Of a stretch of 36,643 bases of DNA, positions 1-9,169 are shown piece by piece. The stretch comes from JANPJV01 sp031425695. Its GTDB lineage: Bacteria > Pseudomonadota > Gammaproteobacteria > Xanthomonadales > SZUA-5. Location of the stretch: positions 1 to 36,643 of the forward strand of contig JANPJV010000144.1 of NCBI GenBank assembly GCA_031425695.1, given 5' to 3'. Both the position numbers and the translations under genes were made by a program. Under the pieces are notes generated by a model. That model had not been told where the DNA came from and made no database searches. It worked only from the letters and a program-made list of their open reading frames with translations. Each line of letters begins with the position of its first letter. Position 1 is the first letter of the stretch.

Positions 1-22
1 GCCAAACAACCCAGTCCTGGCT

Positions 23-53
23 GAAAAGCGTCCGGACAAGGTCCGGACCCACA
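23..53. repeat. REP-like palindrome, GTCCGGAC type
   Basis: Bases 1-87 lie downstream of the vWA gene and hold one imperfect palindrome. Two GTCCGGAC half-sites surround a short AAG spacer, and on the minus strand the unit starts with a GTGG head. All 31 bases recur exactly, in inverse orientation, at 2842-2872 inside a coding region. A related inverted pair lies at 17771-17840. GTGG/GTAG-headed palindromes are the hallmark of bacterial REP elements, which are mobilised by RAYT transposases; no RAYT gene is in the window. Confidence 0.75.
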
Positions 54-87
54 CAAGCACGGTTAGGAACCACGTCGACTCGATCCA

Positions 88-1212
88 TCACGCGCGCACC
101 TTCTCGGCCAGCCAACCCGCCAGCTCGCCCGGGGTCATGGCCCCGACCTGCATGCCTTCGCGCACCAGGCGCGCAGCCATTTCGCGATCGTAGTTCGGCT
201 TGGCCTGTGCACACAGGGCCGCAAGGCCCAGTACTTTTACGCCCGACTGCACCAGCGCGCGCACGCGCCCGACCAGTTCCTGCTCGCTGCCACCTTCGTA
301 AAAGTCGCTCACCAGCACAACCACGCTGCGGCCGGGATTCGCGATGCGGGACTGCGCATAGGCCACGGCCTTGGCGATATCGGTGCCGCCGCCGAGCTGG
401 ACTTTCATCAGCAGCTCGACCGGATCGGCGACGTCGTCGGTGAGGTCGACCACGCTGGTATCGAAGGCGACAAGGCGCGTGCGCATGCCGGGCAAGCCCC
501 ACAGGCAGGCGGCCATCACCGCCGAGTGGATCACCGATTCGACCATGGACCCGCTCTGGTCGATGAGCAGGATGATGTCCCATGGCTCGGCATGGCGGCG
601 GCTGCGGCTGATGAAGATGGGCCGCTCCAGGAACAGCTTGCGTCGCTCCGGATCCCAGCGCTTCAGGTTCGCGACCACCGTGCGGCGAAAATCGAAATTG
701 CGCGCGATCTTCTGGAACGAGCGGCGGCGGCGATCGCGCGTCCCCGAGAACGCCTGGCGCACCTGCGTCGCCAACTTCTCCATGATCTTGCGCACCACTT
801 GTGCGACCAGCTTGCGCGCGGCGGCGAGCACCTCCGGGTTCATCAGGTGCTTGGTGTGCAGCACCGCCCGCAGCAGCGATTCAGACGGCTCGATACGCTC
901 GAGGACTTCGAGGTTGGTGACCACCTCGTCGATACCGTAGCGCTCGACCGCATCGCGTTCCAGGCGCTCGATCACCTCCTGCGGGAACAGCTCGTGGACG
1001 CTGTTGATCCAGTCCGGCGTCGACAGCTGCGAGGGATCGAGACCGCCGCTGCGCTCGCCGCGTGCGGCGCGGTCGGGGTCGCGCCCGTACAGCCATTCGA
1101 GCGCCGCATCGGCAGCGCGCGCGCTGCCGCCGAGGCCGCCAAGCGCACCGTCTGCAGGCTCGCCGAGCAAGAGGCGCCAGCGTTGCAGCGGCTCCGGGAC
1201 TTCGAGCGTCAT
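88..1212 (-). CDS. vWA-domain (MIDAS) protein, YehP-like
   Basis: This 374-residue protein has a helical N-terminal half and a C-terminal von Willebrand factor A domain from about residue 210. The metal-ion-dependent adhesion site is intact: DQSGS at 218-222, the Thr-Asp of GGGTD at 277-278 and the Asp of VSDF at 303. Soluble bacterial vWA proteins of this kind usually partner MoxR AAA+ ATPases, and a MoxR ATPase lies two genes upstream. Its ATG overlaps the stop of the DUF5682 gene in an ATGA, so translational coupling is likely. Size and context resemble E. coli YehP. No signal peptide or membrane segment is visible, so it should act in the cytoplasm. The role is inferred from family and context only. 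Confidence 0.88.
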   Translation of the reverse strand: MTLEVPEPLQRWRLLLGEPADGALGGLGGSARAADAALEWLYGRDPDRAARGERSGGLDPSQLSTPDWINSVHELFPQEVIERLERDAVERYGIDEVVTNLEVLERIEPSESLLRAVLHTKHLMNPEVLAAARKLVAQVVRKIMEKLATQVRQAFSGTRDRRRRSFQKIARNFDFRRTVVANLKRWDPERRKLFLERPIFISRSRRHAEPWDIILLIDQSGSMVESVIHSAVMAACLWGLPGMRTRLVAFDTSVVDLTDDVADPVELLMKVQLGGGTDIAKAVAYAQSRIANPGRSVVVLVSDFYEGGSEQELVGRVRALVQSGVKVLGLAALCAQAKPNYDREMAARLVREGMQVGAMTPGELAGWLAEKVRA

Positions 1213-3620
1213 GCGCCGGATCCGAGGCCAAAGCGCGCCAGGCGCTCACGGCAGCGACGCTCCAGGAGCTGGTTCTGGGCAAGGGTTTCGGCCGGCAGCG
1301 CAAGCGCTTGCGTGAGCGCCCGCTGTGAGAGGTGCTCGGCCTTGTGCAGCCTGAGGACCTGCCGTGCAAGCGCGCCTCGCTCGCGCGGTGGCAGCCACGA
1401 AAAGGCGCCGCGGATGGCCGGCATGGCGAGCACGAACTCATCCTGGTCGAGGGCTTGAACGAGTGCGTCGAGGCCGGCGATGAATGCAGGCTCGTGCGCG
1501 AGCGCCTCACGGGCGAGCGCCACCAGGCCGGACAACGCATCGCCAAGCCGTGCCGGCGCCAGCGTGCCGAGCAATTGGAGCGCTTCGGTGAGCTCGCGCT
1601 GGCTGTTGTCGCTGTCGAGGGTGTAGAGGGCACCGATCGCCGCGCCGCGGCTCAAGGGATCGGCGGCTGCGTCGCGTGCCTTGCGAGCCAACACGGCAAG
1701 CAGGCGCTGGGGCTCGATGGCGAGGATCGCCGCATCGCCGGCATGGTCGCCGACTGATTCGTTCTGTCCGACATCGCGCAGGCTGGCCACGGCACGGATA
1801 TGCGCGAGTGCTTCCGCTGTCGCGATTACAACGGGTGCTTCGAACAGCCACAGCGCGCGATCGAAGGCGGCTTCGATCACCGCGCACAACACCGGCGCGT
1901 CGGCCGTGCCGAGCAGCTGTCCGTGGCGCAACAATGGATGCAGCACGGCCAGCGCCGCGCCAATCGCTTCGAACGCGGGTTCGTGCGCGATCGCCGCGCG
2001 CAGCTCATCGAGCAGGCGCGCGGCGACGGCACTGAGGCCGGCGAAGGCGGCTCGATTGAGCCCACGGGTGAGCACGTCCAGGCGCCCGTGAGCGGCGCGC
2101 AATTCCTCCTCCAGACGAGCGCGCGCCGCGTCTTCAAGGCTCGCGCCATAGGCACCGGCCTCGATCAGCGCCGCCGTCTGTTCGATCGAGCTGCGCAGCT
2201 TCCAGGACTCGCGACGCTCACCCGAGAGCGCCAGGCGCGGGCCCTGCACGCGCTCGACGCCGGGCAAGCCGAGCAGCGACAACCGGTGCAAGGCGCGGCT
2301 GCGTTCACGGTCTTCGGGCTTGAGGAGATCGAGATTGAACTCGCCATCGAGGCTCAAGCCCAGCGCCTGCAATTGCGCATGCACCGACGCCACCAGTGGC
2401 GGCTGCGGCGTGCCGGGTGCGAGCTTGCCGGCAGCCTGGCCGGCCAGAACATCCATGACTTCGACGAGGATCGGGTCAGTGCCCGGGCGCAGCGGGCCGC
2501 GATAGCTCCACGGCAGCGCGGCCTCCTGCGCGTCCTTCAGCAGTGCACCGGCAATCGCATCCAGCCAGTCGGTCCGAAGTGCCGTTCGATGCCCGCGTAG
2601 CAGCGCCAGCCCTTTGGCGCGTGCATGCACGGCGATGAAATCGGCGGTCGAGGCCGGCAGCTTCTTCGCGCGCAGACGGCCCAGCACCTGTTGCAGCGCG
2701 CACGCCCCGGCGCCGCTCGCACCAAGTTCCCAGACCCATTGATACCAGGCCGGCGACGACATGCCCGAGGCATAGCCGCTGAAGGCATCCAGGCGCTTGT
2801 AGCTATAGGGGACCAGGTAAGAACCAAAGCGGAGCAGCTCCTGTGGGTCCGGACCTTGTCCGGACGCTTTTCCAGCAGCCCCCTCTGGCTGCGGTGTGGC
2901 CGGCGGGAGCAAGCCAGTGGCATCGCGAGCGAAGCCATCGATCGCGACCTCGGTCCAGAGCCGCGCAAGCGCCGGCGCATGGTAGCCACCGCAAATGACC
3001 ACGACGGCGCCGTCTTTGCGGGCCATCGCCCAGGCAATCCAGCGCGCCATCATGTCTTCGCGCGCGCGATTGCCAGGCGAACCGGGATCGTCGTTACGCA
3101 GGTGCTCGAAGTACTGCGTCAGATGGGCGCTCAGGTCTTCGTCAGCACCCTCACCGGCCTCGGCCGCGCTCTCGAACAGATGGTCCCAAAGGCTGTCGCG
3201 TCCTTCGATGCCGAGCTGTTCCGCGAGCGCGGACGCGTACGCCTCGGACAGCGCTTCGTCGCTGGCATCGGCGGTATCCGCGTAGCGATTTGGCAGATCG
3301 CCGAGCGCGTCGTGCCAGGCCGGCAGATCGATGAACAAGGCGCGCGCTCCGACCTCCCGCGCCGCCACCAGCGCCTGCCACTCCGGCGAATGCTCCGCGA
3401 ACGGCGACCACGACCCGCGCTGCGCGCTCGTACTGGAGAGATAGCTGTAGATGGCAAGCGGCAACCGGTGCGGCAGGTACAGCTCATCGATCCGCGCATT
3501 GAAATCTGCCGGACCCTCGATCAGCACATAGGCCGGTTTGCGCTCCCGAATCCGCGCCGCCACCAGCCGCGCACACGCGGGGCTGTGATGGCGGACACCG
3601 ATGATCAGGGGGGAGGTCAT
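1209..3620 (-). CDS. DUF5682 protein, YehM-like
   Basis: This 803-residue cytoplasmic protein begins with GVRHHSPAC (residues 8-16), followed by VLIEGP (32-37), REDMMA (187-192) and GGYHA (211-215). The order His-His, Glu-Gly-Pro, Arg-Glu, Gly-His resembles the EreA/ChaN/TraB (TIKI) hydrolase-like fold; that link is my inference from motifs. The remainder is Ala/Leu-rich and probably helical. It is slightly longer than the E. coli counterpart YehM. Residues 250-260 are encoded by an in-frame REP palindrome (2842-2872) in a Pro/Gly-rich loop. The gene lies 183 bp downstream of the AAA+ gene, across a large palindrome, and overlaps the vWA gene by four bases. Biochemical function is unknown. 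Confidence 0.85.
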   Translation of the reverse strand: MTSPLIIGVRHHSPACARLVAARIRERKPAYVLIEGPADFNARIDELYLPHRLPLAIYSYLSSTSAQRGSWSPFAEHSPEWQALVAAREVGARALFIDLPAWHDALGDLPNRYADTADASDEALSEAYASALAEQLGIEGRDSLWDHLFESAAEAGEGADEDLSAHLTQYFEHLRNDDPGSPGNRAREDMMARWIAWAMARKDGAVVVICGGYHAPALARLWTEVAIDGFARDATGLLPPATPQPEGAAGKASGQGPDPQELLRFGSYLVPYSYKRLDAFSGYASGMSSPAWYQWVWELGASGAGACALQQVLGRLRAKKLPASTADFIAVHARAKGLALLRGHRTALRTDWLDAIAGALLKDAQEAALPWSYRGPLRPGTDPILVEVMDVLAGQAAGKLAPGTPQPPLVASVHAQLQALGLSLDGEFNLDLLKPEDRERSRALHRLSLLGLPGVERVQGPRLALSGERRESWKLRSSIEQTAALIEAGAYGASLEDAARARLEEELRAAHGRLDVLTRGLNRAAFAGLSAVAARLLDELRAAIAHEPAFEAIGAALAVLHPLLRHGQLLGTADAPVLCAVIEAAFDRALWLFEAPVVIATAEALAHIRAVASLRDVGQNESVGDHAGDAAILAIEPQRLLAVLARKARDAAADPLSRGAAIGALYTLDSDNSQRELTEALQLLGTLAPARLGDALSGLVALAREALAHEPAFIAGLDALVQALDQDEFVLAMPAIRGAFSWLPPRERGALARQVLRLHKAEHLSQRALTQALALPAETLAQNQLLERRCRERLARFGLGSGA
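2842..2872. repeat. REP palindrome inside the DUF5682 coding sequence
   Basis: These 31 bases are the exact reverse complement of 23-53 and contain both GTCCGGAC half-sites and the GTGG head. The copy lies within the open frame of the DUF5682 gene without breaking it and encodes KASGQGPDP plus flanking bases, after a Pro/Ala-rich stretch (LLPPATPQPEGAAG). It looks like an element inserted into a surface loop and tolerated there. Confidence 0.8.
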
Positions 3621-3625
3621 CGAAC

Positions 3626-3773
3626 GTAGGTCACGTTGCGCCCGCGATGTGCGTTCGCGCGCTACGACGTCGATCGGGCGCTACGTGACGGGGCCCGCGA
3701 CGATGCGTGTCACGTAGCGTCCGAATGCACATTTCACCACGGCCCATCTTTTCGCGGACGCAACGTGACCTAC
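3626..3773. repeat. GTAGGTCA nested palindrome, copy 1
   Basis: The outer arms are GTAGGTCACGTTGCG (3626-3640) and its exact complement at 3759-3773. An inner inverted pair, CGCTACGTGAC (3679-3689) and GTCACGTAGCG (3709-3719), lies within. It fills the gap between the AAA+ gene and the DUF5682 gene. Three relatives lie at 14699-14785, 19898-19989 and 20410-20498. The structure could attenuate transcription from the AAA+ gene into the DUF5682 gene. Confidence 0.8.
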
Positions 3774-3803
3774 AACAGCTTTCACCTGTGCGCGCGAGTC
3801 GAT

Positions 3804-4898
3804 TCACGGCAGCCGGTGCCTGGCCTCGAAATATTCGCGCCAGTGGCTGCCGCTGCGCTTGCCCACCTTTTGTTCGAAATATCGGCGCAGCTTGGCGCGA
3901 TCGTCGGCGTCGTCCTTGACCACGGTGCCCGCGATGCAGTCGACGAGATCAGCGGGGTTCCCCGACCGCTGTTCCAGGAACCAGGCGCGCACACCCACCG
4001 CGTGGGCGACGTTGACCGCCTCCGCCGTCGACATGACCGCGTTGAGACGGTCCATTGGTGCATCGCTCTTGGGCCCGTCGTGCTTGCCACGCAGGTCGCG
4101 GAAGGTGGAGACCAGGAGCTCGAGCACCGGTGCCGGCACGCCGACCGGGATACCACTGCGCGCAAGCAGGCGCGCTGACGCCTGTTCGACCAGTTCCAGT
4201 TCGCGCTCGTAATCGAGGATGGGAAAAACGGTTTCGAAGTCGAAGCGACGCTTGAGCGCAGCGCTCATTTCGTTGACGCCACGGTCGCGTGTGTTCGCCG
4301 TCGCGATGATGTTGAAGCCATCGCGGGCGTAGAGCATCGCGTGCTCACCGGAGAGCTCGGGCACCGCCATGACTCGATCCGAGAGCATGCCGAGCAGGCA
4401 GTCCTGGACTTCGAGTGGCGCACGCGTGATTTCCTCGAAGCGCACGACCTGGCCGTCCCGCATGCCCTGGAACAGCGGTGCCGGCACCATCGCCCGCGGG
4501 CTTGGGCCCTCGTTGATCAGCAGCGCATAGTTCCACGAATACTTGATCTGGTCTTCGGTGATCGATGCCCCGCCCTGGATGGTCAGGGTCGACAGGCCCG
4601 AGACGGCCGTCGCCAGCAACTCCGACAGCAGCGATTTCGCCGTGCCCGGCTCACCCACCAGCATCAGGCCGCGCCCGGTCGCAAGCGTCACCAGCATGCG
4701 TTCGATCGACGCCACCGGCGCCACGATCTTGCGCTCAATCCCCTTCCCATCGCCCAGCACGAACGCCCGCGCCGACTTGAGGCTCAAGCGCCAACCCGGC
4801 GGCTTCGGATCCTTGTCCGCCTTCGCCAGCCGCGCCAGCTCGTCGGCATACAAGATCTCGGCGGGGGGACGTTGCAGGGAAGGTGCGGGTTTGGCCAT
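3804..4898 (-). CDS. MoxR-family AAA+ ATPase, YehL-like
   Basis: This 364-residue protein is a single AAA+ module. Walker A is GEPGTAKS (82-89) and Walker B is VVRFEEIT (151-158). Sensor 1 lies in IATANTRD (198-205), followed by an arginine-finger region LKRRFD (215-220) and a helical lid. MoxR ATPases are thought to act as chaperones that remodel or activate a client, commonly with a vWA protein as adaptor; here both a vWA and a DUF5682 gene follow. Family size and domain content match E. coli YehL. The ATG at 4898 has no strong ribosome site, but the alignable domain starts well inside the frame. A 335-bp repeat-filled spacer separates it from the DUF4132 gene upstream. Confidence 0.92.
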   Translation of the reverse strand: MAKPAPSLQRPPAEILYADELARLAKADKDPKPPGWRLSLKSARAFVLGDGKGIERKIVAPVASIERMLVTLATGRGLMLVGEPGTAKSLLSELLATAVSGLSTLTIQGGASITEDQIKYSWNYALLINEGPSPRAMVPAPLFQGMRDGQVVRFEEITRAPLEVQDCLLGMLSDRVMAVPELSGEHAMLYARDGFNIIATANTRDRGVNEMSAALKRRFDFETVFPILDYERELELVEQASARLLARSGIPVGVPAPVLELLVSTFRDLRGKHDGPKSDAPMDRLNAVMSTAEAVNVAHAVGVRAWFLEQRSGNPADLVDCIAGTVVKDDADDRAKLRRYFEQKVGKRSGSHWREYFEARHRLP

Positions 4899-4913
4899 CG
4901 CGATTCCTTGAGA

Positions 4914-5232
4914 TCAAAGCAAAGCCATTGAACACAAAATGCACAAGAAGAGCGGACACAAGATGCACATAAAGAGCTCTATCTATTGGGTATCGAGCTT
5001 GGAAATTCTTCGTTCTACGACAGTGCCGGGAATCGCATGCACGGCTGCTCTTGGTGGGTCTGCGCTATGCACGGACTCTTTTGATCCCATGAGGGTGCTG
5101 AACCCAGTAAAGCGTCCGCGCGCAGCGCAGACCCACCACCGTCAAAGGCAATCACCCAACAAAAGCTTCTTATGTGCATTTTGTGTCCGCCCTTTTTGTG
5201 CTTTTTGTGTAAGAACGCTTTGCTCTAAAATC
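4914..5232. repeat. Long short-period palindrome with a REP pair in its loop
   Basis: The 335-bp gap between the AAA+ and DUF4132 genes is almost all repeat. Bases 4914-4980 and 5163-5227 form imperfect inverted arms of about 60 bp built from units such as TGTGCATTTTGTGTCC and TTTTTGTG. The loop holds an inverted pair of GTGG-headed REP units of the GTCTGCGC type, at 5054-5077 and 5112-5136. I see no gene or tRNA here. Confidence 0.75.
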
Positions 5233-5233
5233 C

Positions 5234-8200
5234 TTACGAACGCAACGCCTCCATGTCCCGAATCAGCTCGCTCGCCGAGATCGGGTCGAGTTGGGCAAAG
5301 CTTTCATTGGTCTGGATTTCGCCCCATTGCGAAGGCTTGCCGACGACGACGTCGAGCAGTTTCTGTTCTGGATACTCGTCAACCATGCCGACAATGATCC
5401 CGGGTTCGAAGGTGAGTTCGATGGCTTTGTCGGCACCGAGTGGCTTGGTGTAGTACCAGATGCCGCCGCCGTCCTGCGCCTCGCCGCGGCGCCAGCCTTT
5501 GTTGATCAGGCCGAGTACGCGGCCAGTCGGGACGGCGACCCCTTTCCAGCGTTCGAGCTTGTCTTGCGCGGCCTCGCTTGCGGTGAGGACGTGGGTGTCG
5601 CGGCCGAGCTGGGCGAAGGGTTGCAGCAGCTCGTAATCGGCGAACAGCTGGCCGAAGGCGGCGGCATCGGCGGCCGGCAGCTCGAGCGCGTGCGGGATGC
5701 CAATGCGCACGTTTTCGCCCTCCGGCAGATCGTAGGGCTCGTCGAGCGCACTGCTCCAGCTGCCGTCTTCGCTGACGCGGAAGCAGCTGTGCAAGGCACC
5801 GCCATGCTTGCCGGCCGCAGCGTCCACCGCGTAGGCAGCCCACACCACGCGTTGGACGAGGTGGCGCAGCAATGGATGCTCGGCCAGGAAAGTGCGGAAC
5901 ACATCGACAGTCCAGCGGCGCCGCGTGCACATCGCAATCTCGAGCCGCCAGACCTGCTGGCTGGCGATCGTACGCGCGTCTTTCTTGAGCAGCTTGAAGC
6001 GCTCTTCTGCTGCATTCGCGAGTTCGGCGTCATCGGTCTTGTTCGGTTTCGGCAGATCCTTGAGCCGGGCACCATCGCTGTCGCGCACATAGGGCTTGAG
6101 CGCCTCGTCGAAGCCGACACGGAACTGGCGCGGCCCGAAATCGAGCATCAGGCTGCCGGCTGCATCGAGGCCAAGATCGGGGGCCAGGCGGTCTTCAAGT
6201 TCCTCGGTCGTGAGTCCGCGCGCCTCGGCAATCTCGTTGATCTTCTCGCGCGCCTTGTCCTGCAGGCCCTTGAACTTGAGCTTCTGGGCGATTCCGTTCA
6301 GCAGCATCAGCGCGACATCACTGCCGATGTTCGCGAGCACGTCCAGGCCGGTGACCGCGCGAGCGTGCTGGGCCTCGCCCGGCCATGAGCGCAGGTAAGG
6401 CGTGAGCTTGCGCGCGGTGTCGTCGCTGCCGAGGTAGCCGAGCGCCGTCAGCGCCCAGCCATCCTTTGAGGGTGATCCGGCATACATCCACGCGAGAAAG
6501 CCGTCCCACACGAAGGCGCCCAGCGAGTCGCGGGTACAGGCGTCCTTGACCTGCTCGATCCCGGGATAGAGCCCCTCGCCGACCGGAAAAGTGAGCATGG
6601 TTCCGATTGCATCGAGTGCGGAATCAGGCAACGCCTTGCCAGCGCCCGGGCCCTGCGCGAGCAGCGGTCGCCGCCACGAAGCCGCCTGCCAGAACCCCGG
6701 CAGCGCGCTGCGCCGGCTCGGAAAACGATCGAGCGGATCCTCGTCCAGCACCGCTTCGAGCGCGTTCGAAACCGCCGGCTGGGCATACCGCGCAGCCACT
6801 GCTCGCAGGAGCTCGGCATGGCCGTTGGCGGCCAGCAAGCGCAGCGCAACGCCGGCACAATCGCGCGCCTCGCCAGCCTTGCCGAGCGCCGGGGCGATCA
6901 GGGCGCAGGCGGCGTGCTCCGGGAAACGCAGCAGCCAGCTGCGTGCCTCCGCGCGCTGGGTCTTGAGCTTGGCGAAGGCTCGCGCCATCTGTGCGGCGAG
7001 CTCGACGGAACCGAAGTGCAGCGCGTGGGCAAGGTTCTCGGCGGGACTGGTGCGCACGACCTTGACCAGGGCCGGCAGTACGCGCAGCCCGAATCGCGCG
7101 ACCAGCCGGATCGGGTTGCTTTCATAGTCGGATTCGCCGGCCAGCGCATTCCAGACCTCGATGGCCATCTCATCCGGCAGCGCGAGCAGGTAGTCGGGTG
7201 TGAGCGAGCTGGAGTTGTAACGCGCCGTCTTCAGCGCGTCGCGGCGGGCGTGCCAGGCTGCGATCAGCGCCTGCGCATCCTCGGCCTTCACCGCAGCCGC
7301 GGCCGCGTCGAACAGATCCTTGCGATTGAGCCGGCGCGCGTCGAAACCAAGCTCGCCGACCAGCTCCAACGGACTTTTCCTCAGCTGATCAATCCGGTTC
7401 TGCCACCAGCCGTGCAGCTGCTGCTGGCTCTCCTGCTCGCCCGAGTTCCAATGTTCAACCGGGGCCAGCGCCAAGGCTTCCAGGGCGAGCACGCCGGCGG
7501 CGGACTTCTTCTTAAGCGCCAGCCACGGCGGCCGCCCCAGTACGGGCGGAAGCTCGTCGATGCTGGCCAGCTCCTGGGGAACTTCGATCTGGCCCAGCAG
7601 GCGATCGATGAGCGCTTCTGCCGCGGAGCCGAGCCACGGGCGCAGCGCCGGGATGGAGCTCGCGTGGTTTTTGACCAGGCTGAGCAGGGTCGCGGTGACC
7701 ATGCCGCCTTCCTTGCTGGCCCCTGCAGCGAGGCGCGCCAGCGCCGCAATCGACGCCACCGGCCAGCGCTCGACCGCGCTCGCAAGCCGTGCCAATGCGC
7801 CTTTGCTGGTCGAAGCCACGCGCGCCAATGCATCGATTGCCTCGGGCACGCCGAAAGCACTTAGCGCGTAGCCGGTCATCTCGCGATCGGCGATCGGCAA
7901 CAGGACCGGCAACGCGTCGAGGCGGCGCTCCTGCAGGATGGTGGCGAGCATGACCGGGTCGCTGGCAATGTCGGGATAGCCATCGGCCTTTGACCAGCCG
8001 GCCGCCTTGATGGCCGCTGGATCGGTCGCGGTGAGCTTGAGCCACGGCAGGTGATCGGGCGCGTTCGGGCCGCGCAGTTGCAGCGCCAGCGTGTTGCTGA
8101 GCTCCGGCTCGTCAGGGAGCAACAGCGCCAGGGCAATCTGGCGCGACGGGTGCAGGCGCGGCAGCAGCGCCCGCATCCGCGCGACGCACTGCTGGTAGAG

Positions 8201-9169
8201 CTCTGCCGGGGCCGCTGCCAGTTGACGGCGGAAGGCCCACTCGCCATCCACCAGCGGCGAGCCGTAGCGCATCATCAGCGGCCCCCGGATCGCGCTGCGG
8301 AACGCCACGCTCTGCCGGTTGTGCGTGCGCCAGTCGGTTTCGACCTGGAGCTCCGCGTAGGCGAGCAGCAGCGTATCGAGGGTGGCCAATAGCCCGTCGC
8401 GCTCGACCAGTACGTCGACCAGCGGGTACAGCAAGTCCGGTCGCAGCCGCGCGTAGGACGGCGAGAACAAGAGCAGTGTCAGCCATACGGCGCGGATCTC
8501 CTGCGCCTCGGGAATGCTCATCTTGTCGATGTGGTGCCAGGCCTGCTCGAGGGCGGGTAGGAGCTGTGCATCGGTCTTGCCCTTGTCCGGTGCCGCGACC
8601 CCGATGATTGATTGCCGAAACTGCGCGATTTGCCTGGCAAGCGGCGGCGCCGGTGGGATCGTCTGCGGGAAACGTCGCGAAGGCAGGGCCAGGCCAGAAA
8701 AGCGCGTCGGCACCTGGAAGGGTTCGCCATTGGCGAGCCAGGGTGGGAGCTCGGAGGTCACGCTGACGGGGGCGAGGAGCAGCTTGGCTTCGGGAATCGC
8801 GGCCCTGGCCGCTCCCACAGGAGCCACGGGCGCCGTGGCCTCAGCCATCGCGGCCGAAGCCGTTCCGACAGCAGGGGGCGCCGCTGCGACCGGAGCAAGC
8901 GCGGCGACTGCTAAAGACGGCGCCGCCTTCGGTGCGGTCTTGCCGATGCTCGCGCCCGCCGGCGCGGCAACCTCCGCATAGCCTTTTCCCGTCTTCTCCT
9001 TGACCAGCTTGTCCAGCGCAACCGTGGCCGCGGCGGCGTCGCTGAAACTCTTGGTCTGCGACTGCCCATTGGTACCGACACGACCCCAATGGATATTGAG
9101 GTCGGACCCATCCCGCTCGACGGCCCAGAACTTGTTGGAACTGCCTTCGGCGAATTCGAAACGACGCAT
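5234..9169 (-). CDS. WGR and DUF4132 domain protein, YehI-like
   Basis: This 1311-residue protein opens with a WGR domain (about 1-75; the name motif is at 28-30 in NIHWGRVGTNG). An Ala/Pro-rich linker runs to about 150, followed by a long Ala/Leu-rich, probably HEAT-like helical region. The C-terminal block, from roughly 990 on, fits DUF4132 (for example WRLEIAMCTRRRW and GGGIWYYTKPLG). WGR domains in PARPs and related proteins bind nucleic-acid ends, so a sensing role is possible. E. coli YehI (historically MolR) has the same architecture and precedes yehL-yehM-yehP, as here. GAGGAG lies about 4-5 nt before the ATG. The long spacer downstream suggests it may be transcribed partly separately from the other three genes. 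Confidence 0.87.
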   Translation of the reverse strand: MRRFEFAEGSSNKFWAVERDGSDLNIHWGRVGTNGQSQTKSFSDAAAATVALDKLVKEKTGKGYAEVAAPAGASIGKTAPKAAPSLAVAALAPVAAAPPAVGTASAAMAEATAPVAPVGAARAAIPEAKLLLAPVSVTSELPPWLANGEPFQVPTRFSGLALPSRRFPQTIPPAPPLARQIAQFRQSIIGVAAPDKGKTDAQLLPALEQAWHHIDKMSIPEAQEIRAVWLTLLLFSPSYARLRPDLLYPLVDVLVERDGLLATLDTLLLAYAELQVETDWRTHNRQSVAFRSAIRGPLMMRYGSPLVDGEWAFRRQLAAAPAELYQQCVARMRALLPRLHPSRQIALALLLPDEPELSNTLALQLRGPNAPDHLPWLKLTATDPAAIKAAGWSKADGYPDIASDPVMLATILQERRLDALPVLLPIADREMTGYALSAFGVPEAIDALARVASTSKGALARLASAVERWPVASIAALARLAAGASKEGGMVTATLLSLVKNHASSIPALRPWLGSAAEALIDRLLGQIEVPQELASIDELPPVLGRPPWLALKKKSAAGVLALEALALAPVEHWNSGEQESQQQLHGWWQNRIDQLRKSPLELVGELGFDARRLNRKDLFDAAAAAVKAEDAQALIAAWHARRDALKTARYNSSSLTPDYLLALPDEMAIEVWNALAGESDYESNPIRLVARFGLRVLPALVKVVRTSPAENLAHALHFGSVELAAQMARAFAKLKTQRAEARSWLLRFPEHAACALIAPALGKAGEARDCAGVALRLLAANGHAELLRAVAARYAQPAVSNALEAVLDEDPLDRFPSRRSALPGFWQAASWRRPLLAQGPGAGKALPDSALDAIGTMLTFPVGEGLYPGIEQVKDACTRDSLGAFVWDGFLAWMYAGSPSKDGWALTALGYLGSDDTARKLTPYLRSWPGEAQHARAVTGLDVLANIGSDVALMLLNGIAQKLKFKGLQDKAREKINEIAEARGLTTEELEDRLAPDLGLDAAGSLMLDFGPRQFRVGFDEALKPYVRDSDGARLKDLPKPNKTDDAELANAAEERFKLLKKDARTIASQQVWRLEIAMCTRRRWTVDVFRTFLAEHPLLRHLVQRVVWAAYAVDAAAGKHGGALHSCFRVSEDGSWSSALDEPYDLPEGENVRIGIPHALELPAADAAAFGQLFADYELLQPFAQLGRDTHVLTASEAAQDKLERWKGVAVPTGRVLGLINKGWRRGEAQDGGGIWYYTKPLGADKAIELTFEPGIIVGMVDEYPEQKLLDVVVGKPSQWGEIQTNESFAQLDPISASELIRDMEALRS

